Below, piece by piece: positions 25,431 to 34,311 of a DNA stretch of 64,000 nt. The first letter of the stretch is position 1, and every line of letters begins with the position of its first letter. Below the pieces are notes generated by a model. The model saw only the letters and a list, made by a program, of their open reading frames with translations. It was not told the DNA's origin and did no database searches. Both the position numbers and the translations under genes were made by a program. The DNA lies in contig NZ_CP142016.1 of the NCBI RefSeq assembly GCF_035666175.1, positions 2,480,001 to 2,544,000 on the forward strand, in the 5' to 3' direction. Origin of the DNA: Riemerella anatipestifer (GTDB lineage: Bacteria; Bacteroidota; Bacteroidia; Flavobacteriales; Weeksellaceae).

Positions 25431-25991
25431 TTAAAGCCTTTTAGGTTTACTCGCATAAAGTGCCAAACTCCCAAAAAAGCCACCTAAGAGAAAACCAACC
25501 ATCGCTCCGTAAATAATATCTAGTGGATAATGAACTCCTAAATAAATTCTACTATAAGCTACAAAAGATGCCCAAGCGAATACCATTAGTCCGAAAAATT
25601 TAATCCTTTTAGAAAAAATAAGGTTCATAAAAGAAGCTATAAAGAAGCTGTTAGAAGCGTGTGCTGAATAAAAACCAAAAGGCCCACCGCATTTTACTTC
25701 TCTTACTAATCCCTCTAAGATTGGTTCGTGGCACGGACGAAATCTATGAACTCCTATTTTAAAAATATTAGCAATCTGGTCGGAAGTAATAATTCCTAGA
25801 GTAATAAATAGGAGGATATAAATGACTTTTTTCTTCTCGTAGTTTTTTATGATGAGATATAAAAATATAAAATAGAGAGGCAACCAAGTAAGTTTGCCTG
25901 ATACCATAACCCAAAAGGTGTCAAAATAGGTATTACCTAATCCATTTAGATAAAGAAAGAGAGATTGGTCAAGCTCTATGATTTTGTGCAT
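25431..25991 (-). CDS. PAP2-family membrane phosphatase
   Basis: This 186-residue integral membrane lipid phosphatase has the three-part PAP2 signature: KIGVHRFRPC (domain 1, K-x6-RP-like), YSAHASNSF (domain 2, SAH) and SRIYLGVHYPLD (domain 3, SR-x5-H). Five or six membrane helices are visible. Members hydrolyse phosphatidate, undecaprenyl pyrophosphate or lipid A phosphates; the substrate is not determined here. A role parallel to UppP is possible. It follows tatA by 6 nt on the same strand. Confidence 0.92.
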   Translation of the reverse strand: MHKIIELDQSLFLYLNGLGNTYFDTFWVMVSGKLTWLPLYFIFLYLIIKNYEKKKVIYILLFITLGIITSDQIANIFKIGVHRFRPCHEPILEGLVREVKCGGPFGFYSAHASNSFFIASFMNLIFSKRIKFFGLMVFAWASFVAYSRIYLGVHYPLDIIYGAMVGFLLGGFFGSLALYASKPKRL

Positions 25992-25997
25992 ATTACT

Positions 25998-26339
25998 CTA
26001 TCTGCTTACAGGTCCTTCGTGAGCGTCGTCTAGTTGTGATATACTAGTTTTTTTATCTAGATTTACAATATCGTTGGTCGCTTCGGTAAGGTCTTTCTTA
26101 ATATCGTTCAAAGGATTTATCTCCTGTACGGATTGTTTTACCTGCTCAATTTCCTTTTTTATTTCAGATACAGGATTGTCTGTCTCCTTCATGATTTCGG
26201 TTTTGATGTCTTCCATTGCAGACTTCATTTTTCTAACACCTTCACCTAACCCACGAGCTATTTCTGGGATCTTTTTAGGTCCAAAAAGCACTAATACTAC
26301 TAGTGCTATTACTAACATTTCACTAAAACTAAAATCCAT
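25998..26339 (-). CDS. tatA: Sec-independent translocase subunit TatA/TatE-like
   Basis: TatA oligomers form the pore-like part of the twin-arginine export system for folded proteins. The 113-residue protein has the short N-terminal membrane helix (FSEMLVIALVVLVLF), the hinge GPKKIPEIARGLG and an amphipathic helix (MKSAMEDIKTEIMKE), then an acidic, coiled-coil-like tail. tatC is not nearby. The tail is longer than in minimal TatA, so a TatB-like role cannot be excluded. It probably shares a transcript with the PAP2 gene. Confidence 0.93.
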   Translation of the reverse strand: MDFSFSEMLVIALVVLVLFGPKKIPEIARGLGEGVRKMKSAMEDIKTEIMKETDNPVSEIKKEIEQVKQSVQEINPLNDIKKDLTEATNDIVNLDKKTSISQLDDAHEGPVSR

Positions 26340-26377
26340 TCTGCTAAATTACAAATAAAAGTATGAAACGAAAAAAA

Positions 26378-27595
26378 TTATTTTTTATTTTTATAAAATC
26401 CACGGTAAACTATATAGGTGCTAATACTCATTAAAATAAATCCAACAAAGAAAGGGGCACCAGCAAACTTAAAAGGAGCATCGTTATGAGTGAAATAGTA
26501 AAAAATATTTGTCATAAGAGGCGGACCAATAATACTCGTGAGACTAATAATGCTGGTAAGTGCTCCTTGTAGGTCGCCTTGCTCACTCGCAGATACTTTT
26601 GTGGAAATAACGGATTGTAAAGAGGGACCAGCAATTCCTCCCAAACAATAAATCCCAAGAATGGCAAACATCATCCAACTGCTTCCTGCAAATGAGAAAA
26701 GCAGCATTCCTAAACTATACATACCAATGCCATAAAAGATACTTCTTTCATTACCTATTTTGGGATTTACTTTTCTCAGTATAACCCCTTGTACTAAAGC
26801 TGTTAATCCTCCCATTACACCTAGTGAAATCCCCACTGTTTTTTCACTCCAACCAAATCTATAAATACCAAAATAAGCCCAGTTAGTTTGTACTGCATGT
26901 GAGGCAATATAGACTAAGAATCAAGCTAATATAAGTTTATACAACTCAGAGTATTTTCTTAGCTGTAGAAGAGAGCCTATGGGGTTAGCTCTTTTCCAAT
27001 TAAATTTCCGTCTGTGTTCTTTGGAAAGACTTTCAGGCAGTATAAAAAAACCGTACAGAAAGTTGATAAGGCAAAGTGCACCTGCTGCTAAAAAAGGTAT
27101 TCTGGCACCATAATGTCCTAATACACCTCCAAGTACGGGACCAATAATAAAACCTAGCCCAAATGTAGCTCCAATAATTCCGAAGTTTTTTGAACGATCT
27201 TGCTCTGTACTTATATCTGCAATGTAGGCACTGGCGGTTGTGATGCTTGCTCCTGTAATACCGGATAGAAGACGACCTATAAACAACCATAAAATGCTAG
27301 GAGCCCAAGCTTGTAGAAAAAAGTTTGCTGAAAAACCTAATAGCAAGAATAGGATAACAGGACGCCGTCCAAATTGGTCACTTAAATTACCCAATACTGG
27401 AGCAAAAATAAATTGCATAACCGCATAAGCGAAACTCAACCACCCCCCATACTTAGAAGCAAGACTAATATCTCCATTGATGAGTTCTTCTATCAATTTA
27501 GGTACTACAGGTATAATAATGCCCCAGCCTGTAATGTCTATAAGGAGAGTAATAAAAATAAAGCTAATAGCTGCAGACTTATGAGGCTTTTCCAT
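26378..27595 (-). pseudogene. MFS exporter (TCR/Tet-type) with an in-frame TGA stop
   Basis: The reading frame encodes a 12-helix drug/H+ antiporter of 405 codons, but codon 225 is TGA (26921-26923). Upstream, [15 protein letters not shown] helix 1, [12 protein letters not shown] (loop 2-3 motif A) and GPVLGGVLG (motif C) are intact. Downstream the same frame continues without loss (VQTNWAYFGIYRFGWSEKTVGISLG onward) to a normal end. The stop falls in LILA-stop-FLVYIASH, where a TGG Trp would be a one-base change. The consensus promoter at 27613-27646 remains. This looks like a recent nonsense mutation in a gene related to tetracycline-type exporters; the drug substrate is unknown. Confidence 0.88.
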
Positions 27596-27612
27596 ATTTT
27601 TAAAATAAGGAG

Positions 27613-27646
27613 CAAAATTAAATAAAATTTGCCTTCAAAAATCAAA
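27613..27646 (-). promoter_or_regulatory. Promoter of the MFS exporter gene
   Basis: On the minus strand TTTG (27643-27646) and TAATTTTG (27613-27620) are 22 nt apart, and the -7 element ends 17 nt before ATG 27595. IS copy 4 lies 70 nt further upstream and leaves this promoter intact. Confidence 0.6.
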
Positions 27647-27715
27647 ATATAAGAGTTATTATTTAAGTAGGTATTTGTATTGAATTATTTTTTTTTGGAA
27701 TCATTGTGTAATATC

Positions 27716-28695
27716 ACTCGTTGTGCATTTTAAATAATACTGATTTTTAGATGATTTAATTTTCTTTGGAAGATAAATTTATTGATATATTGAATAACCG
27801 TTGCGGCGGTTATTTTACTGATTATCCTTGTTTTAAAGCCTTCAAAAGTTTTAGCATAGTTTCTTTTAATCATAAATTGGTCGCAAAGTTGAGAGAAAAA
27901 TGTCTCAATTCGTTTTCGCTTTTTCTTGTACAATGAAAATTGAGGAATATAATCTTTCTGATTACTTCTCATTGGTGTATCTAATTTAATATTAGCATAG
28001 TTAAATAAATCTATTTGAACTTTTGCTGATAAATAGCCTCTATCTCCAATTAAAGTACAGTTTCGCATTTGCTCACCACTATCTTTTAAATAGTGGATGT
28101 CGTGAACGGATGCAGGGCTTATATCAAAATTCTTAATCACACCATTTAAAGAACATACTGCGTGTAGTTTATAGCCATAGAAATATAATTTCTGTGAAGC
28201 ACAATAACCATATGTTGGTGAAGAATAGGATTGCTCTTTACAAATTTTTGAACGAGTAGAACGAGCGTTTTCACAAACTTTCATTGGCATGCTATCAACG
28301 ATAAAAATATCTTCAAACTCATTGAACTCCATCGAAATACGCTGTCTAATTTGCTCTGTTTGTAGGGATAGTCTTCGTTTTCGCTTATTGTAAACACTTC
28401 CTTCAATTTTGTTTATCAGAGAGTTTGGCAATTTTCTAAATAACTGTAATTCGCTATCAATACTCAAGTATTCAGCAGTAATATTAAGACTTATGACTTC
28501 TAAATCGCTCATTTTAGGTGTTCTTCTCTGATAACTAATCAGTTGATTTTCTGAAAAAAGTCCTAAAACTTCCAAAATTCTTTCATATATTTGCTCTAAG
28601 TTGTTCATTTATATCGTTTTATAGCAAAAACAATATACTGATTTTCAGTCTAATAAACAACTCTTGTTTTTTTCATTTCATAATGCACAACGGGT
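27716..28695 (-). mobile_element. IS982-family insertion sequence, copy 4, inverted, without target duplication
   Basis: This 980 bp copy is in the opposite orientation to the other three, with both ends intact (ACTCG at 27716, CGGGT ending 28695). Flanks TGTAATATC and TAATAGACT do not form a direct repeat. It sits upstream of the ATP synthase region, and its right edge is 8 nt from a -7 promoter element. Lack of a duplication suggests a junction from recombination between IS copies. Confidence 0.93.
27730..28608 (-). CDS. IS982-family transposase (copy 4)
   Basis: The 292-residue DDE transposase is full length. Relative to copies 1 and 2 it carries Ile4Leu, Arg-to-Gly in NKIEGSVYN, and Ile-to-Ser in YLKDSGEQM near the second catalytic Asp. 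It is the most diverged of the four copies at protein level. Confidence 0.94.
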   Translation of the reverse strand: MNNLEQIYERILEVLGLFSENQLISYQRRTPKMSDLEVISLNITAEYLSIDSELQLFRKLPNSLINKIEGSVYNKRKRRLSLQTEQIRQRISMEFNEFEDIFIVDSMPMKVCENARSTRSKICKEQSYSSPTYGYCASQKLYFYGYKLHAVCSLNGVIKNFDISPASVHDIHYLKDSGEQMRNCTLIGDRGYLSAKVQIDLFNYANIKLDTPMRSNQKDYIPQFSLYKKKRKRIETFFSQLCDQFMIKRNYAKTFEGFKTRIISKITAATVIQYINKFIFQRKLNHLKISII

Positions 28696-28703
28696 TAATA
28701 GAC

Positions 28704-28711
28704 TATTTTTG
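28704..28711 (+). promoter_or_regulatory. -7 element (TATTTTTG) truncated upstream by IS copy 4
   Basis: TATTTTTG matches TAnnTTTG and lies 8 nt beyond the IS edge. The -33 region is IS sequence and has no TTG at 17-23 nt, so the original promoter was probably split. Confidence 0.45.
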
Positions 28712-28715
28712 TCGA

Positions 28716-29084
28716 ATGAAATATTTACGTCAAATTTTACTATTTATTTTAATCTATTGTATAGTAGCTATTTTTTGTATTGTTGGACAATCTCTATTGT
28801 TTCAATATCCGTTGTCGTTACATTTTTTGATTGCTTTTCTACATTTTTTAGGTCTTATAACGGTGGGAGGAGTTGGTTTATTCAAAAAGGATATTATGGG
28901 ATTTGTCTACATGGCATTTATGATACTGAAAATGGGTGCTTTTTTATATCTTTTTTATGTTTTTCCTGACCTGAAAAAACAACTTATGGTATCTGTGGGG
29001 CTTTATTTTTTCTATCTTTTAATAGAAACAGTTTTGATAATCAGTCTGATTTCTAAAAATCTTAAAAGCCAACAAAAATCATAA
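28716..29084 (+). CDS. Four-helix membrane protein upstream of ATP synthase (DUF6168/AtpI-like)
   Basis: This 122-residue protein has four hydrophobic segments and little else, with a basic C-terminus (SKNLKSQQKS). Its position immediately before atpB on the same strand is that of AtpI/AtpZ-type assembly factors or the flavobacterial DUF6168 family; I cannot tell which from sequence alone. The start is ATG 28716; an upstream ATG at 28683 lies inside IS copy 4. A TATTTTTG element at 28704-28711 is only 4 nt from the ATG, and its -33 partner would fall in the IS. Confidence 0.72.
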   Translation: MKYLRQILLFILIYCIVAIFCIVGQSLLFQYPLSLHFLIAFLHFLGLITVGGVGLFKKDIMGFVYMAFMILKMGAFLYLFYVFPDLKKQLMVSVGLYFFYLLIETVLIISLISKNLKSQQKS

Positions 29085-29102
29085 AATTTTAATTTTTTTT
29101 AA

Positions 29103-29134
29103 TTTGAAAATATAAAATCAATTTCCTACTTTTG
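29103..29134 (+). promoter_or_regulatory. Consensus promoter of the atp operon
   Basis: TTTG (29103-29106) and TACTTTTG (29127-29134) are separated by 20 nt, an ideal flavobacterial promoter, ending 22 nt before the atpB start. ATP synthase expression is thus independent of IS copy 4. Confidence 0.8.
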
Positions 29135-29156
29135 CAGAAATTATAAACTGAAGAAA

Positions 29157-30215
29157 ATGCACTTCAAGAGAGTTATTTTATTGTTAACCATTTTTATGAT
29201 GGGTTGGGCTAATGCCTCTACCGAGACTAAACAACCTGGAGAGAAGTATAATCCAGTTCCAGACATTATGCATCACATCTCAGACTCCCACAGTTGGCAT
29301 CTTTGGGGAGAAGGAGATAAAAGTATCGGGTTTTCTTTACCTGTGATACTTTGGGATAATGGATTGAAGATTTTTTCTTCATCTCATTTTGGTCATCACG
29401 AGGATGAGGTAGCTCAAGTAGATGGTAACTACTATAAGTTATACCATAATAAAGTATACAAAACTGATGCCAATGGTACTTTAGAGATGCATGATGGGCA
29501 TCCTTCCAATGAAAGACCATTGGATTTTTCTATAACTAAAAATGTAGCACAAACTTTATTAGCTGCTGTTTTACTAATTATTTTAGCTTTTGCTACTAAG
29601 TCTAGCTACACTTCTAATGGAGTTCCTAGAGGGATAGCTAAATTTTTGGAGCCTTTAGTGCTTTTCGTGAGAGATGACATTGCTCTAGAGAATATTGGGA
29701 CTAAAAAGTATCTAAAGTATACGCCGTATTTAGTAACGCTGTTCTTATTTATATGGATTGTTAACTTACTTGGGCTTATTCCAGGTGCAGCCAATGTTTC
29801 AGGTAATATTGCCTTTACAATGGTGTTGGCAGTTCTTACATTTATTATAGTAACATTTAGTGGTAAAAAGACTTATTGGTCGCACATATTTGACCCACTA
29901 GGGAACAATATGCCGTGGGCAGGTAAAGCTTTAGTTTATGTTATCTTGGTACCAGTAGAGATTTTAGGTATGTTTACCAAGCCTTTTGCGTTGATGATTC
30001 GTCTTTTTGCGAATATGACGGCAGGGCACATCGTGATCTTGAGTTTAATATCTCTTATATTTATAATGGAAACTTATGCTATCGCACCAGTTTCTATCAT
30101 GCTTACTCTTTTTATAAACACTTTAGAGTTATTGGTAGCAGCTTTGCAGGCATATATCTTTACATTACTTACAGCTCTATTTATAGGAATGGCAGTAGAA
30201 GAAGGACATCATTAA
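29157..30215 (+). CDS. atpB: F1Fo ATP synthase subunit a
   Basis: Subunit a forms the proton half-channels next to the c-ring in the inner membrane. The 352-residue protein has a cleavable-looking signal sequence (VILLLTIFMMGWANAS) and a His-rich N-terminal periplasmic domain of about 130 residues (HHISDSHSWHLWGEGD, HFGHHEDE), longer than the E. coli protein, followed by six helices. The essential Arg is in KPFALMIRLFANMTAGH (about residue 284). It heads the operon atpBEFHAG. A long N-terminus is usual for Bacteroidetes subunit a. Confidence 0.96.
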   Translation: MHFKRVILLLTIFMMGWANASTETKQPGEKYNPVPDIMHHISDSHSWHLWGEGDKSIGFSLPVILWDNGLKIFSSSHFGHHEDEVAQVDGNYYKLYHNKVYKTDANGTLEMHDGHPSNERPLDFSITKNVAQTLLAAVLLIILAFATKSSYTSNGVPRGIAKFLEPLVLFVRDDIALENIGTKKYLKYTPYLVTLFLFIWIVNLLGLIPGAANVSGNIAFTMVLAVLTFIIVTFSGKKTYWSHIFDPLGNNMPWAGKALVYVILVPVEILGMFTKPFALMIRLFANMTAGHIVILSLISLIFIMETYAIAPVSIMLTLFINTLELLVAALQAYIFTLLTALFIGMAVEEGHH

Positions 30216-30270
30216 AATTAAGTTAAAGAAAATAAAAAATAATTAATATCAACCTTTTAAATTTAAAGTT

Positions 30271-30480
30271 ATGACAGGTAGTATCGCAGCAATCGGAGCT
30301 GGTTTAGCAGTTCTAGGTGTAGGATTAGGAATTGGTAAAATTGGTGGTCACGCAATGGACGCTATTGCTAGACAACCAGAACAATCAGGAAAAATCCAAA
30401 CTGCAATGATTATCGCAGCAGCTCTTATCGAGGGTGCTGGTCTATTCGGTATCGTAGTAGCATTACTAGGAAACGGATAA
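30271..30480 (+). CDS. atpE: F1Fo ATP synthase subunit c
   Basis: Subunit c makes the rotating membrane ring. The 69-residue hairpin has a Gly-rich first helix (IGAGLAVLGVGLGIGKIGG), the polar loop ARQPEQSG and the ion-binding Glu54 in ALIEGAGLFG. The Ser/Thr after Glu and the helix-1 Gln that mark Na+-binding rings are absent, so the ring is predicted to use H+. A strong hairpin follows at 30491, likely tied to the need for many copies of c per complex. Confidence 0.97.
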   Translation: MTGSIAAIGAGLAVLGVGLGIGKIGGHAMDAIARQPEQSGKIQTAMIIAAALIEGAGLFGIVVALLGNG

Positions 30481-30490
30481 TCTAAAAACT

Positions 30491-30524
30491 GAAAAGCGTA
30501 CAGACGGTTGGTCTGTCGCTTTTC
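30491..30524 (+). promoter_or_regulatory. Strong stem-loop between atpE and atpF
   Basis: GAAAAGCG-t-ACAGAC pairs with GTCTGT-CGCTTTTC (14 bp with one bulged T) around a 5 nt loop, starting 11 nt after the atpE stop. The T-run is short (TTTTC, TTTTG), so it may act as a partial terminator or an mRNA 3'-end protector that raises atpE over atpF expression. Confidence 0.6.
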
Positions 30525-30576
30525 TTTTGATTTTAAGAAAAATTAAATAACAATATAAATTAATATCTTAAATAAT

Positions 30577-31071
30577 ATGGATTTATTAATTCCTTCAGAA
30601 GGTAACCTTATATGGTCTTTAGTGGTTTTCCTTATTTTAGTACTTTTACTATCTAAGTTTGCATGGAAACCTATCCTTAAAACGGTTAATGATAGAGAGA
30701 CTTCTATTGCAGATGCTTTGAATCAAGCAAAATTAGCTAAAAAGGAGATGGAAGATTTAAAAGCGGATAATGAGAGAATTATTCGTGAAGCTAAGGTAGA
30801 AAGAGATGCTATACTAAAAGAAGCTAGAGAGATTAAGGATAGAATTGTAAATGAAGCTAAAGAGGTAGCTAAAGTAGAAGGTGATAAAATGATTGCGGCT
30901 GCGAAGCAATCAATAGCAGCAGAGAAGTCTGCGGCTATGGCTGATATTAAAAACCAAGTGGGTGCTTTATCTCTAAGTATAGCCGAAACTATTCTTAAAC
31001 AAAAATTAGATAATACTGAAGCTCAAAATGCTTTAGTAGAGAATATGTTGAATAAATCTAATCTTAACTAA
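30577..31071 (+). CDS. atpF: F1Fo ATP synthase subunit b
   Basis: Subunit b is the peripheral stalk that holds F1 against rotation. The 164-residue protein has one N-terminal membrane helix (LIWSLVVFLILVLLLSKFAW) and then a long charged helix predicted to form a coiled coil (about 30-150, rich in Ala/Lys/Glu), as usual. It starts 96 nt after atpE, behind the stem-loop, and is 2 nt from atpH. Confidence 0.95.
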   Translation: MDLLIPSEGNLIWSLVVFLILVLLLSKFAWKPILKTVNDRETSIADALNQAKLAKKEMEDLKADNERIIREAKVERDAILKEAREIKDRIVNEAKEVAKVEGDKMIAAAKQSIAAEKSAAMADIKNQVGALSLSIAETILKQKLDNTEAQNALVENMLNKSNLN

Positions 31072-31073
31072 AA

Positions 31074-31613
31074 ATGAGAACATCTAAAGTAGCCAAAAGA
31101 TATGCTAAGGGTCTTTTGGATTTTGCCCAAGAGTCTCAGCAAACCTCTACTGTGTTTTCTGATATGAAAACCGTAGTTAAGATTATGAGTGAGAGTAAAG
31201 AACTTAACCGTTTTTTACAAACACCTTTCATTGACTATAAGAAAAAAATAGCGGTAGCTAAAGAAATTTTTAAAGGACTTAGTGCTACTAGTCAAAATTT
31301 AATTTCGTTAGTTATCCGTCAAGGTAGAGAGGCTCAGCTTAAGTTTATAGCACAAGATTTTATAGATAAAGTAGAAGATATCAACGGAGTACAAAGAATT
31401 ACTTTGACAACTGCGGCTTCTCTTTCTCAAGAAAATATTGATAAAATATTAAAATCATCTAGTCTTGTGAATTCTGGAGCATCTCATGATTTAAAAATCA
31501 ATGTAAATCCAGATTTATTAGGTGGGTATGTTTTGAGAGTAGGAGACCAACAGTTAGATACTTCAGTAAGAACTAAGTTGGCTCAGATGAAAAAAGAATT
31601 TCAGTTGAATTAA
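31074..31613 (+). CDS. atpH: F1Fo ATP synthase subunit delta
   Basis: Subunit delta links the peripheral stalk to the top of F1. The 179-residue protein has the helical N-terminal domain ([16 protein letters not shown]) and the C-terminal signature region ([23 protein letters not shown], about 140-162). It lies 2 nt after atpF and 17 nt before atpA, so it is translated within the same transcript. Confidence 0.95.
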   Translation: MRTSKVAKRYAKGLLDFAQESQQTSTVFSDMKTVVKIMSESKELNRFLQTPFIDYKKKIAVAKEIFKGLSATSQNLISLVIRQGREAQLKFIAQDFIDKVEDINGVQRITLTTAASLSQENIDKILKSSSLVNSGASHDLKINVNPDLLGGYVLRVGDQQLDTSVRTKLAQMKKEFQLN

Positions 31614-31630
31614 GAAAAAATAACCATACA

Positions 31631-33208
31631 ATGGCAGAAATAAATCCAGCAGAAGTATCTGCAATTTTAAAACAGCAATTAGCAAATTTTGATACTCAAT
31701 CTAATGTTGAGGAGGTAGGTACAGTGCTTCAAATAGGAGACGGTATTGCTCGTGTATATGGACTAGAAAATGTACAATACGGTGAGCTTGTTAAATTTGA
31801 AAGTGGTATTGAAGGAATTGTATTAAACTTAGAAGAAGATAATGTAGGGGTTGCTCTACTAGGAGAGTCTAAACAAGTAAAAGAAGGGGATACTGTTAAA
31901 AGAACTAACAGAATTTCTTCTATCAAAGTAGGAGAGGGTATGTTGGGAAGAGTTGTAGATACTCTAGGTAACCCTATAGATGGTAAAGGTCCTATTGGAG
32001 GAGAGCTTTATGAGATGCCTTTGGAAAGAAAAGCACCAGGGGTTATCTACAGGCAGCCAGTTAATGAGCCTTTGCAAACAGGTATCGTAGCGGTTGACTC
32101 TATGATTCCTATCGGAAGAGGTCAGAGAGAGCTTATCATTGGTGACCGTCAAACAGGTAAAACTACTGTAGCGATAGATACGATTCTTAACCAAAAAGAG
32201 TTTTATGACGCTGGTGAACCTGTATTCTGTATTTATGTTGCAGTAGGTCAAAAAGGTTCTACTGTAGCACAAATTGTTAAAACATTAGAGGATAAAGGAG
32301 CTATGGCTTATACAGTAGTAGTAGCAGCTAATGCTTCAGACCCTTCACCTATGCAGGTATATGCTCCTATGGCAGGTGCTGCTATTGGGGAGTACTTCCG
32401 TGATACAGGTCGTCCTGCTCTTATCGTTTATGATGATTTATCTAAGCAAGCCGTAGCTTATCGTGAGCTTTCACTTTTATTAAGAAGACCACCAGGTCGT
32501 GAGGCTTATCCAGGGGACGTATTCTACTTACACTCTAGACTTTTAGAAAGAGCTGCTAAGGTAATTGCTGATGATAGCATTGCTAAGCAAATGAACGACC
32601 TTCCTGATTCTTTAAAACCAATCGTTAAAGGAGGAGGTTCTCTTACTGCATTACCAATTATTGAGACTCAGGCGGGAGACGTATCTGCTTATATCCCTAC
32701 TAACGTAATCTCTATTACAGATGGACAGATATTCTTAGAGTCAGATTTATTTAACTCAGGGGTACGTCCTGCAATCAACGTAGGTATCTCTGTATCTAGA
32801 GTAGGAGGTAACGCTCAGATTAAATCAATGAAAAAAGTATCAGGTACACTTAAGTTAGATCAAGCACAATATAAAGAATTAGAAGCGTTTGCTAAATTCG
32901 GTTCTGACCTTGATGCTGCAACTTTAGCGGTAATCACAAAAGGTGAGAAAAATGTGGAAATTCTTAAGCAACCAGTGAACTCTCCACTACCTGTAGATAG
33001 CCAAGTGGCGATGATTTACGCTGGTACAGAAAACTTATTGAGAAATGTACCTGTAAATAAGGTTAAAGAGTTCCAAAAAGAATATGTAGAATTCTTAAGG
33101 TCTAAGCACCCTGACACTATGGCTAAGATTAAGGCTGGTAAAATTGATGATGAAATTACAGGTGTGCTAAGACAAGCTGCTAATGATTTAGCATCTAAGT
33201 ATAACTAA
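31631..33208 (+). CDS. atpA: F1Fo ATP synthase subunit alpha
   Basis: Alpha subunits form the non-catalytic nucleotide sites of the F1 hexamer. The 525-residue protein carries the Walker A motif GDRQTGKT (about 170-177), the conserved [14 protein letters not shown] segment and [21 protein letters not shown]. Length and frame are normal. The catalytic beta subunit (atpD) and epsilon (atpC) are not in this operon; in Bacteroidetes they form a separate unit. Confidence 0.97.
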   Translation: MAEINPAEVSAILKQQLANFDTQSNVEEVGTVLQIGDGIARVYGLENVQYGELVKFESGIEGIVLNLEEDNVGVALLGESKQVKEGDTVKRTNRISSIKVGEGMLGRVVDTLGNPIDGKGPIGGELYEMPLERKAPGVIYRQPVNEPLQTGIVAVDSMIPIGRGQRELIIGDRQTGKTTVAIDTILNQKEFYDAGEPVFCIYVAVGQKGSTVAQIVKTLEDKGAMAYTVVVAANASDPSPMQVYAPMAGAAIGEYFRDTGRPALIVYDDLSKQAVAYRELSLLLRRPPGREAYPGDVFYLHSRLLERAAKVIADDSIAKQMNDLPDSLKPIVKGGGSLTALPIIETQAGDVSAYIPTNVISITDGQIFLESDLFNSGVRPAINVGISVSRVGGNAQIKSMKKVSGTLKLDQAQYKELEAFAKFGSDLDAATLAVITKGEKNVEILKQPVNSPLPVDSQVAMIYAGTENLLRNVPVNKVKEFQKEYVEFLRSKHPDTMAKIKAGKIDDEITGVLRQAANDLASKYN

Positions 33209-33223
33209 AAATAACTCATAATT

Positions 33224-33253
33224 CCGAGTTTAGAAAATAATTTTTAAACTCGG
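33224..33253 (+). promoter_or_regulatory. Stem-loop between atpA and atpG
   Basis: CCGAGTTTA (33224-33232) pairs perfectly with TAAACTCGG (33245-33253), followed by AGTTTTA. It lies 15 nt past the atpA stop and before atpG at 33280, so it may be a partial terminator or mRNA processing/stability element that lowers gamma relative to alpha (3:1 in the complex). Confidence 0.6.
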
Positions 33254-33279
33254 AGTTTTAAATTTTGAATCCATAAAAT

Positions 33280-34149
33280 ATGGCAAATTTAAAAGAAATA
33301 CGAGGGCGAATAACTTCCATCTCTTCTACGATGCAGATTACAAGTGCGATGAAAATGGTTTCCGCTGCGAAACTAAAGAAAGCACAAGATGCCATCGTGA
33401 TGTTGAGACCTTATTCTGAAAAGCTACAGGAAATTATTGAGAATGTAAATACAAGTTCAGATGCAGATAAGGTTTCTATCTACGCTAAACAAAGAGAAGT
33501 AAAGAGAGTATTGTATATTGCAATATCTTCTAACAGAGGTTTAGCAGGAGCATTTAACTCTTCTATTATTAAAGAGCTTAATGCTCAGTTATCACAAAAT
33601 TCTGATAAGAAGGTAGAGGTGATTACTATAGGTAAGAAGGTTTATGATGCAGTAAAGAAGATTAGAACTCCATATAGTAATGAAAGCCATATCTTTGATA
33701 ATCTTAGCTTTGAGGCGGTTGCTAATATTGTTTATGGAGTGATGAAAGATTTCCGTGAGGAGAGATTTGATGAAGTGTATCTTATTTATAACAAATTCTT
33801 AAATGCTGCTACCCAAACAGTACAAACGGAAAAACTTTTGCCTATAGCAATTAAGGATTCTGAAGAAGGTGATAAAGCTATAGAAACTGATTATCTTTTC
33901 GAACCAAATAGAAATGAGATTTTAGATGTACTTATTCCTAAGTCTATAAAAACTCAAGTTTATAAAGCTGTTTTAGATTCTATCGCTTCAGAACATGGAG
34001 CTAGAATGACAGCAATGCATAAGGCAACAGATAACGCCCAAGCTCTTAAGAATGAATTAGTAATTTACTATAATAAAGCCCGTCAGGCAGCTATTACTAA
34101 TGAGATTTTAGAGATTGTTTCTGGTGCTGAGGCTCTTAAGAACGGGTAA
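33280..34149 (+). CDS. atpG: F1Fo ATP synthase subunit gamma
   Basis: Gamma is the rotating central shaft of F1. The 289-residue protein has the N-terminal helix ITSAMKMVSAAKLKKAQ (about 20-36) and the C-terminal helix with GARMTAMHKATDNAQ (about 245-259), the two parts of the coiled-coil axle. It closes the operon and is followed by a strong terminator at 34171. Confidence 0.96.
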   Translation: MANLKEIRGRITSISSTMQITSAMKMVSAAKLKKAQDAIVMLRPYSEKLQEIIENVNTSSDADKVSIYAKQREVKRVLYIAISSNRGLAGAFNSSIIKELNAQLSQNSDKKVEVITIGKKVYDAVKKIRTPYSNESHIFDNLSFEAVANIVYGVMKDFREERFDEVYLIYNKFLNAATQTVQTEKLLPIAIKDSEEGDKAIETDYLFEPNRNEILDVLIPKSIKTQVYKAVLDSIASEHGARMTAMHKATDNAQALKNELVIYYNKARQAAITNEILEIVSGAEALKNG

Positions 34150-34170
34150 TAATCATTTAAAATAAATAAT

Positions 34171-34205
34171 AAAAAGGTATTAGAAATTTTTCTAGTACCT
34201 TTTTT
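34171..34205 (+). terminator. Terminator of the atp operon
   Basis: AAAAAGGTATTAG (34171-34183) pairs with CTAGTACCTTTTT (34192-34204 region) through 13 positions with one T-G pair, followed by a T-run. It ends the atp transcript 22 nt after atpG. Confidence 0.85.
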
Positions 34206-34277
34206 ATATTATATGATGTTACAAATACAATATTGCTGAAAATTATAGAGATTATATATTGTTGTTAAAAAAATATT

Positions 34278-34285
34278 TATCTTTG
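34278..34285 (+). promoter_or_regulatory. -7 element (TATCTTTG) of the CorC-like gene
   Basis: TATCTTTG lies 26 nt before ATG 34312. A TTG at 34259-34261 is 16 nt upstream of it, slightly closer than ideal. Confidence 0.45.
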
Positions 34286-34311
34286 CATATCACTATAATT
34301 TATAAAATTAA

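Noticed and set aside
26378..27595. Tetracycline resistance gene
   Set aside because: The motifs place it in the broad TCR/Tet-type MFS group, but they do not show tetracycline specificity, and the gene carries a nonsense codon.
21259..27715. A single inversion of this interval by recombination between IS copies 3 and 4
   Set aside because: Re-pairing the flanks as they would have been before inversion does not restore an 8-9 bp target duplication at either element.
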